From Pycnococcus provasolii (Eukaryota > Chlorophyta > Pseudoscourfieldiophyceae > Pseudoscourfieldiales > Pycnococcaceae), in NCBI GenBank assembly GCA_938743325.2, contig OW568898.1:248189-312188 (forward strand): a stretch of DNA of 64,000 nucleotides, read 5' to 3'. Shown here one piece after another: positions 58,452-64,000 of this stretch. A program made the translations under genes and the position numbers. A model generated the notes under the pieces. The model had not been told where the DNA came from. It worked only from the letters and a program-made list of their open reading frames with translations, and searched no databases. Numbering within the stretch: the first letter of the stretch is position 1; each line of letters begins with the position of its first letter.

Positions 58452-60074
58452 TTACGGCTTGATGACTGGCGGCTTCACGCTGAAGTACGTCGTCGACGGG
58501 AGAAGCACGCCGGAGACGTCCCAACCTCTTTCGCGCATACTCTCTAAAAATTTTGAACTCTCGCGCTCCGCGCACTTTTGTGCCGTGCCAATGGCCCAAG
58601 CACGTGCCTGCGATTCCGAAAGACCTCGCTGGTAGGGAAGAGCGCGCAAATAAGCCACTTGTAGCATGCTCTGCACGATATCCTTCGTCGGCGCACCCTT
58701 CGCGATCGCGAGCGCCGCCTCGCCACGGCGCTTCTGCTTCGAGCGGCGTACACGCGGGCGGTACACCAGGTAACATGACCGGCCTTTCGCCTGCTGACTT
58801 AGCACGTCATCGAGTTCCTCGCGCGATGTGACGAGCGCGCCGAGAGGAACCACCTCAAGTGGGATGGGATCTGCGGGCTTGCTGAGGCGCAGAGGACCCC
58901 ATAAGCTCTCCCGCTGGCTCACCTCGCCAGGCAGAAGTGCTTCGGCGCGCGACGACCGCCGTACCGTGGTGCCACGTCGTGGATCGGGTGGGACTTGGCG
59001 CACGTAATCCTCCGCTAGGATCGAAAGTCTCTCCGGATTGAGCGTTCGCATGTGTACCGATTTGAGCTCAAGCCATATACACCCCATGTCCATGAATGCG
59101 AGCGGAGGGTACGCGTACAGCAGCCTCCTCGCGTTCTTGGCGGGAGCATTGACGGCACTTTTTGCCCACTTCCCGATGTTGTTCGCGATCGCAGGACCCG
59201 CCACCTTTGAGGCAGCCTTGGTGGGCTCGCGCATGAGTGTGGTGGAGATGACGATTGCCAGCAGAAGTCCGAGATTGTCAGCCACCACTTGCTGCGTTCC
59301 CGTGCGAGCGGCAATTTCGCCGGTATTCTCCCTTGTCGCGAACGACTTTTGGATGGGCAGCCGCACAGTGTTTGCGACTGTGGTGCCCACGCTTTTGAAG
59401 ACGTTCGCGCACGCCGCGACGAGCAGAAACAGCGAAGGCGGCACGCGTGGTGTTGCCATCTCCGCGCCAATGGCAAGCGTGTACCCGACGCTGGAGAGGA
59501 ATCGCGATCGTTTGGCGTATGCGTCGTAGTCGTTGGCGAAGCTTGCGTTCACGACTAGCTTGCCCATTTTTCCCAGTCCGTCTTTCAGCACCCAGCTGAG
59601 CGCCGCGGCGGCGGGCAGCGCGCCTCCCACGCGCCCACCTCCGACGCCCACGGCGTGCAGCATAGCCTGCGTGCTGAGCACTTGCATGCACGAGCTGCTT
59701 ATTCGCTGTACGAATCTCCATCTCGCGTAGGACCAGTAGTCGGACGTGACAGCATCTTCTGCGGGTAGGAATGTGCACTGTGCGTTAAGTAGCATGCGTT
59801 TCCGAAACGACAAGAGAAACTTATTATACGAGTTCGAGGCAGACTTGCCCCAGTTTGTTACTGAATTCCCCGCGGATTCGTTCAAGTCTAAGACATCGGA
59901 TGAGGAGGAGTCGCCATCATCACAAGGTGTTTTAATGAGTCTTTTAGTGGAGTTATCCCACGCATAACGCCAAGCGCGCCGTCCAGTCGAGTTAACTTCG
60001 TACAAAGACAGAGGAGGAGACACAGATGCTTCATGGGGCCCAGAACCTAACCTAACCTCTCCCAGACTATTCAT
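58452..60074 (-). CDS. RUS-family (ROOT UV-B SENSITIVE, DUF647) protein
   Basis: 540 residues from the ATG at 60072-60074; the frame above it begins only at GTG. The DUF647 domain spans ~90-360: NAQCTFLPAEDAVTSDYWSY, ARWRFVQRISSSCMQVLSTQ, then VLKDGLGKMGKLV, KRSRFLSSVGYTLAIGAEM and PIQKSFATRENTGEIAART, all standard RUS blocks. Several hydrophobic helices lie in the region. Plant RUS1/RUS2 act in early seedling development, UV-B responses and auxin transport, in plastids or other membranes. Land plants have six RUS members; I cannot place this one. The C-terminal domain (EEFDDVLSQQ-like region and RERGWDVSGVLLP) also fits the family. Confidence 0.95.
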   Translation of the reverse strand: MNSLGEVRLGSGPHEASVSPPLSLYEVNSTGRRAWRYAWDNSTKRLIKTPCDDGDSSSSDVLDLNESAGNSVTNWGKSASNSYNKFLLSFRKRMLLNAQCTFLPAEDAVTSDYWSYARWRFVQRISSSCMQVLSTQAMLHAVGVGGGRVGGALPAAAALSWVLKDGLGKMGKLVVNASFANDYDAYAKRSRFLSSVGYTLAIGAEMATPRVPPSLFLLVAACANVFKSVGTTVANTVRLPIQKSFATRENTGEIAARTGTQQVVADNLGLLLAIVISTTLMREPTKAASKVAGPAIANNIGKWAKSAVNAPAKNARRLLYAYPPLAFMDMGCIWLELKSVHMRTLNPERLSILAEDYVRQVPPDPRRGTTVRRSSRAEALLPGEVSQRESLWGPLRLSKPADPIPLEVVPLGALVTSREELDDVLSQQAKGRSCYLVYRPRVRRSKQKRRGEAALAIAKGAPTKDIVQSMLQVAYLRALPYQRGLSESQARAWAIGTAQKCAERESSKFLESMRERGWDVSGVLLPSTTYFSVKPPVIKP

Positions 60075-60323
60075 AAGAGGAGCAGTAGCCGCCGCCACTA
60101 CTGACACGCGGGCATGGGCATGTTAACAGAGTTGTGCTCAGCGCGTCGGAAAAAGCAACCCGCGGGGCAGCCGGGGGAGAAGGGAAAGGGGGATGCGCGA
60201 GACGTGTTTCCAACCCCTAACTAATGATTAATGATTAGGCGTGTCGTGATTCGTTCGGGGTTTTTTAAAAAAATGGGAAAAAAAACATGAGGGAAGCGCT
60301 TGTGTACAAACTTTTCATCATTA

Positions 60324-60328
60324 TTACA
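60324..60328 (-). terminator. Putative TGTAA poly(A) signal of the kinase gene
   Basis: TGTAA on the minus strand immediately after the stop codon at 60330-60332. Confidence 0.45.
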
Positions 60329-60329
60329 A

Positions 60330-63300
60330 TTACTCCTCCATCACCTTCGTCATCTCCTCGCCACTTCTCATCGACGAGAGACGAGACGGTGCGGGGGCGG
60401 GGGGGAGAACACCAAACCCACCACCACCGCCGCCGCCGCCGCCAGGTAAAAAGGACGCGCCGCGCTCCAGCGCCGTCTCCGCGATCGAACGCCCGAGCGC
60501 GTTCAGATCCGACGACGGCGCGGCGCCATCACGCGCACTTGCACTTGCGAGCGATGCAGCTGCATCGTTCGCGCCGCCACCCACGCGCCAGGCGACGCTC
60601 GACTGGCGACGCGCCCACGTTGCCACACGTGACGGCGCACCGTCATTATTGCGTGGCGGCTGACGAAGCAGCGCCGGTGCTGCACGATCCCACAGCTCGC
60701 TAACATCGCCATGCGCCGATGTTAGCGCGCCGTGCACAGCCGCCTGCTCAGCCGACATGCGCTCTGACGGGTTCACCGCCACCAGCGCGCAGACGAGCTC
60801 CTCAACATCCGCGGGAGCACGCGACGCGCTGCCATTCGGCCCTGCGCCAGCCACCTCGATCGGGCACAGCGAAGCGGGAAACTGCGTGGCATCCAGGGAC
60901 GCAATGGCCGCGAGCGGGTTAGCGGCGTCCGCGAACAGAGGAATGCCCACGAACACAAATCTGGCGAGCGCGCCAAGCGCCCATGAGTCGCTCAGCGGAG
61001 ACGGCACGGCTCCGCGGACAATCTCGGGGGATAAATAAAGCACGGTGCCCTCGACGCGATCGTCGTCCTCGACGGGTGCCTCTCCGTCGTCGGCATCGTT
61101 GCTGAAGTTCGCGTCGCCAGCCTGTACCTCGCGCAGGCCATGCTTCACCCTGTAGTCGCCCTCGCTGAGTGCCGCGAGCACATTGCTAAACGCGAGCACT
61201 GCCGAATGCGCGTCGGCGGTGCACGGCCTCGCCGCGCCAAAGTCAGTCAGCTTGACGTGACCCGTCGAAGTGACGAGCACGTTCTCGGGCTTAAGGTCGC
61301 CGTAGACGTACCCGCGTCGGTGAACAAAGCCGAGCGCATACGAAACGCTCGCGACGACGAAGGTTCCCGCAACCAGTCCAAGGCCACCGCGACTCACGAT
61401 GTGCGTGTGCACGTCACCGTTCTCCGCAAGCTCCAGGACGAGGTAGGCGCCACCCTCGAAGCGGAAGCGAGCGACGAGACGAGCGACGCCGGCGCAGTCC
61501 CCAAGGGATGCCAGCACCGCAAGCTCACGACGCACTGCATTTGCCACGCCAGGCTCAGCGAGTCGGTCAGTTTTCACGTGCTTGACGGCGAACCAAGGCC
61601 ACGTACTCGGCGATGCGCCCTTCACCACACGGCGCACGCGGTGCACGGTGGCAAAGGCTCCAGCACCGAGAACGTCGTGAAAGACGAGATCTTGGAAGAG
61701 CAGGTTCGCGTCGTATCCGGAAAGGGCAACGGTCGCAGATGACGACGCGCCTGCCGCGGCCGCCGCCGAGGAGGTGGGTGGCACGTTCACCGCGAGATCA
61801 GATCGCTCGCGCAGCTTGTCTAGCTCCGCCTTTGCCCAAGCAGCACCGCCGCGTATTCCGAACACTGCGTCCGATGCTTGGTGGAACATCTTCGAGTCCG
61901 CGTCGAGGAGCGCCTCTGCGGCACCAAGACGGGCGGCAGCCACATCACGGCTCCAGTGCGTGCTTGCGTCTGATGGAAGGACGGCGGGCAGCAATTTGGG
62001 GTAGGCATCCGCGCGAACCTCGAGCACGAGCGCGAGGACAGCATGCGACCCAAGAACACGAAGCGCTCTCTCCGCGACGGCGAAGTGGTCGCTTTGCATG
62101 GCAGACGTGACGTGCGGCAGAAGTTCGCTCAGGGCAGCCTTTGCGAGTCGACCTTTTCGCGCGGCTGGCGGTGCAAATTCGACGAGCGCCTGCGCCTCCC
62201 GGAGTAGAAGAACTTCCTTGGTGCTTGGCGCGCCGCGTGCTGCCGCCGCGGCAACGGCTCTGAGGCAGTCCGCGAGAAGTGGCGGATGCAGTTCCAGGCA
62301 TGGTGTGAGGCACAGCGTGGCGAGCGACTCTTGTATTGTGGCAAGCGCGGGCGTCGGCGGATCTGACGTGTTATCCACCGCATTTGTTCGGTGCAGGGGA
62401 AGCAGGACGTCGGAGACGAATGCGAGAACGCACGGCGGGAGGGGCGCTTTCACTCCACGAAGCACCGCGCCTGCAACCGTGAGAAGCGCTGCGTGCCCTG
62501 GCCTCGGTCTTGCGTCAGATGAGCTGAGTGGGAGCAGCGCTGCGCCGATGCGTGCGCGCAAGGCGGCTCGTGCCTGCGGGCACTCGTGGTACAGCCAGCA
62601 TAGTGCGAGTGCCCCGCGCATGGATGCGTTGGCGTCGACTCCAGGCTGAAGCATTTGCGCGGTGATGCGGTCGGCGGCGGCGATGACGACTTTTTCGGGT
62701 GGGATGCCGCTGCTTCTGCTTATTGTCGGTTTTGTTGTTGCTGTTGCTGCTGCTGCTCCTGCTGCCATTCTAGTTGTTGGCGTGGGAGCCGCCGTTGCCC
62801 ACGGCGCTCTCATCGGCCTGTGCGACGCTGCCACCACGTTTCCCATACGCCCCGGCGCCACCTTGTCAATCGACATAGGCTTAGATCCTCCTGACGAGTT
62901 GGTCGCGGTTGGCGTCGGCGTCACGGCGAGCTGAGGTGGACCTGCACCACTCTTTGCCGCCGCCGACGACGACGACGACGATGAGGAGGAGGAGGATGCG
63001 AGTGCGCGCATGATGAGAAGCGCGAACTCGTTTCCTGCATCCACCACCAAGCTAGAGGCGCCAACTCTCGAGGAGGAGGCGCTCAAGGCTGATGGCGAGC
63101 CCGAGCCCGACTGACGCCCAGACGAGAGGACACGGCTTAGTAGAGACGAGAATGAGACCATTAAAACCTCATCAGCTTCAGAAACAATTACCACTGCCGA
63201 CGACGACACACCCACACCCACACCCACACCCACACCCACATCCACACCCGCACCCACACCCGCACCCACACCCGCACCCACACCCACACCCGGGCTAACA

Positions 63301-63410
63301 CCACCCACACCCACACCCGAAGGCTGTGAAGCAGCAGCCGATTGAGACGGAGGAGGAGGAGGGGGGAGAGGGGGAGCCCACGGCGCGCGCATCATCGGGA
63401 GCTGCGCCAT
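60330..63410 (-). CDS. Ser/Thr protein kinase with a helical-repeat N-terminal region
   Basis: I choose the ATG at 63408-63410 (MAQLPMMRAPW), giving 1,026 residues; the frame is open above it but reads like leader sequence. A Val/Gly repeat (about 40-72) comes from a hexamer DNA repeat. Residues ~230-560 are alpha-helical and Leu/Ala-rich, like ARM/HEAT repeats. The kinase domain spans ~573-900: glycine loop GAGAFATVHRV, lysine in FAVKHVK, catalytic loop YGDLKPENVL, DFG in KLTDFGAARP, and GTVLYLSPEIV. The loop reads YGD where most kinases have HRD: the catalytic Asp stays but the Arg is lost. The GHVKLTDFGAA run resembles PDK1/AGC kinases, and a long insertion lies in the activation loop. A Gly-rich tail follows. 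Target and pathway are unknown. Confidence 0.88.
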   Translation of the reverse strand: MAQLPMMRAPWAPPLPPPPPPSQSAAASQPSGVGVGGVSPGVGVGAGVGAGVGAGVDVGVGVGVGVGVSSSAVVIVSEADEVLMVSFSSLLSRVLSSGRQSGSGSPSALSASSSRVGASSLVVDAGNEFALLIMRALASSSSSSSSSSSAAAKSGAGPPQLAVTPTPTATNSSGGSKPMSIDKVAPGRMGNVVAASHRPMRAPWATAAPTPTTRMAAGAAAATATTKPTISRSSGIPPEKVVIAAADRITAQMLQPGVDANASMRGALALCWLYHECPQARAALRARIGAALLPLSSSDARPRPGHAALLTVAGAVLRGVKAPLPPCVLAFVSDVLLPLHRTNAVDNTSDPPTPALATIQESLATLCLTPCLELHPPLLADCLRAVAAAAARGAPSTKEVLLLREAQALVEFAPPAARKGRLAKAALSELLPHVTSAMQSDHFAVAERALRVLGSHAVLALVLEVRADAYPKLLPAVLPSDASTHWSRDVAAARLGAAEALLDADSKMFHQASDAVFGIRGGAAWAKAELDKLRERSDLAVNVPPTSSAAAAAGASSSATVALSGYDANLLFQDLVFHDVLGAGAFATVHRVRRVVKGASPSTWPWFAVKHVKTDRLAEPGVANAVRRELAVLASLGDCAGVARLVARFRFEGGAYLVLELAENGDVHTHIVSRGGLGLVAGTFVVASVSYALGFVHRRGYVYGDLKPENVLVTSTGHVKLTDFGAARPCTADAHSAVLAFSNVLAALSEGDYRVKHGLREVQAGDANFSNDADDGEAPVEDDDRVEGTVLYLSPEIVRGAVPSPLSDSWALGALARFVFVGIPLFADAANPLAAIASLDATQFPASLCPIEVAGAGPNGSASRAPADVEELVCALVAVNPSERMSAEQAAVHGALTSAHGDVSELWDRAAPALLRQPPRNNDGAPSRVATWARRQSSVAWRVGGGANDAAASLASASARDGAAPSSDLNALGRSIAETALERGASFLPGGGGGGGGGFGVLPPAPAPSRLSSMRSGEEMTKVMEE
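63207..63292. repeat. CACCCA-type hexamer minisatellite in the kinase coding region
   Basis: About fourteen imperfect copies of CACCCA/CACCCG. On the coding strand it gives alternating Val-Gly with occasional Ala or Asp. On the other strand it gives a His-Pro run that is not a real gene. Confidence 0.9.
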
Positions 63411-64000
63411 TGAAAATGCGGGGAATGGAATGAAGTGAAAAAAAGGGGGCGGGAACTTCCCCGTGCCTGATTCTTGGAAGTTCGGGGATGCGTCCCTGGT
63501 CGTGCTTTCTTGCGAGGCGGGTTCCCGCACGCAGGCCCGGGCCCCTCCGGGCCCCTCGCAAACTTGACTCATTTGTTGTTGGTTGTGACTTGTGACACGC
63601 CGTCGCAGGTTGGAAACGGTGACGAAACGGTCCAAGTGTCAGGCAATAAGGCCAAGCAAGGGGCTCATAGATAGGCCTCGCACGAGTCGGCGCGGCGAAA
63701 CCGGTTCGCGATGTCAATGGCCGAGAGCCAGAGTAGCTCATGGCTATCCGCCCGGCGCGGCAATCTCTCGCGCGAGATTAAAAAGTGATCGCCGGTGATC
63801 TTCCAATCGACGACACGCCTATGTGCTGCTTTGGCCTTACCGTGTTCGGACCCGCGACCAATTTCGTTCGAGATGTCGAACTTCATCAAATCCCTACAAC
63901 CGGCAGTTCGCATCGCAATAAATGATGATGGTGCAAGTGTGGTATGTTCGTGAGCTCATTGGCGCACACCGCCACCAGTTGTTCCTCCACATTCCGGGCA
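63411..64000. other. Upstream region of the kinase gene, to the right edge
   Basis: About 590 bases. The kinase frame stays open to about 63635 without an ATG context I trust, so the first part is probably 5' leader. Beyond 63640 a minus-strand frame (63665-63913) exists with no recognisable family. No tRNA or repeat is seen. Confidence 0.4.

Noticed and set aside
63092-63298. His-Pro repeat protein
   Set aside because: It is the reverse reading of the hexamer minisatellite inside the kinase gene.
63665-63913. Minus-strand 82-codon frame near the right edge
   Set aside because: It reads plausibly in places (LLWLSAIDIANRF) but matches no family I know and may be cut by the window edge, so I could not support it.

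Overview
This window is nuclear DNA from a compact, GC-rich eukaryotic genome, most likely a small green alga of the prasinophyte grade (Mamiellophyceae, Pycnococcaceae or Chloropicophyceae; the sequence does not fix the genus). The evidence is mixed in kind. Most genes are long single-exon frames packed head-to-head and tail-to-tail with short gaps. Several carry the green-algal poly(A) signal TGTAA shortly after the stop. The gene set is plant/algal: RUS/DUF647, a single-AP2 protein, a MORC ATPase, two GT29 sialyltransferase-like proteins, a BAR-PH-ArfGAP-ankyrin protein and a proline-rich hydroxyproline-glycoprotein-like protein. The one intron that can be defined at both ends, in the polycystin-like channel gene, has GT..AG borders and a TACTAAC branch site.

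Layout. 1-6880: a chorein/VPS13-type bridge lipid-transfer protein on the minus strand, cut by the left edge. 7.4-8.9 kb: two small uncertain genes, one resembling the N-terminus of NOP53. 9.1-16.2 kb: a mobile-element island. It holds a broken Ty1/copia fossil, a whole-looking pogo-type DNA transposon (21-bp inverted ends, TA duplication, one open 818-codon transposase) and a PIF/Harbinger-like derivative with its own inverted ends. The island is followed by a CHD-type SNF2 ATPase fragment that lacks its front half. 18.2-24.5 kb: AP2 protein, ACAP/AGD-type ArfGAP, a gap with an inverted copy of one ArfGAP ankyrin segment and telomere-like repeats, and an EGF-bearing GT29 protein. 24.7-41.3 kb: proline-rich membrane protein, MORC-PHD ATPase, secreted LamG protein, polycystin-like channel, and a small single-pass membrane protein. 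41.3-50.8 kb: NHP2, DNA ligase IV, a rhodanese-methyltransferase fusion, a second GT29 protein, and a coiled-coil protein with a J-like end. 51.1-63.4 kb: a GH95-like glycosidase, the F1-ATPase assembly factor ATP11, DIS3/RRP44, a RUS protein and a repeat-containing protein kinase.

The genes are mostly independent housekeeping and surface-biology genes, not one pathway. Two loose themes show: cell-surface or secretory glycobiology (two GT29, LamG, proline-rich protein, GH95-like enzyme, small membrane protein) and RNA/DNA maintenance (NHP2, DIS3, LIG4, MORC, CHD fragment). I saw no CRISPR array, rRNA or convincing tRNA gene. The features that most deserve a second look are two tiny palindromes each flanked by its own 7-bp direct repeat (39.4 and 40.1 kb), the back-to-back DNA transposons, and the inverted ankyrin-exon copy beside its parent gene.
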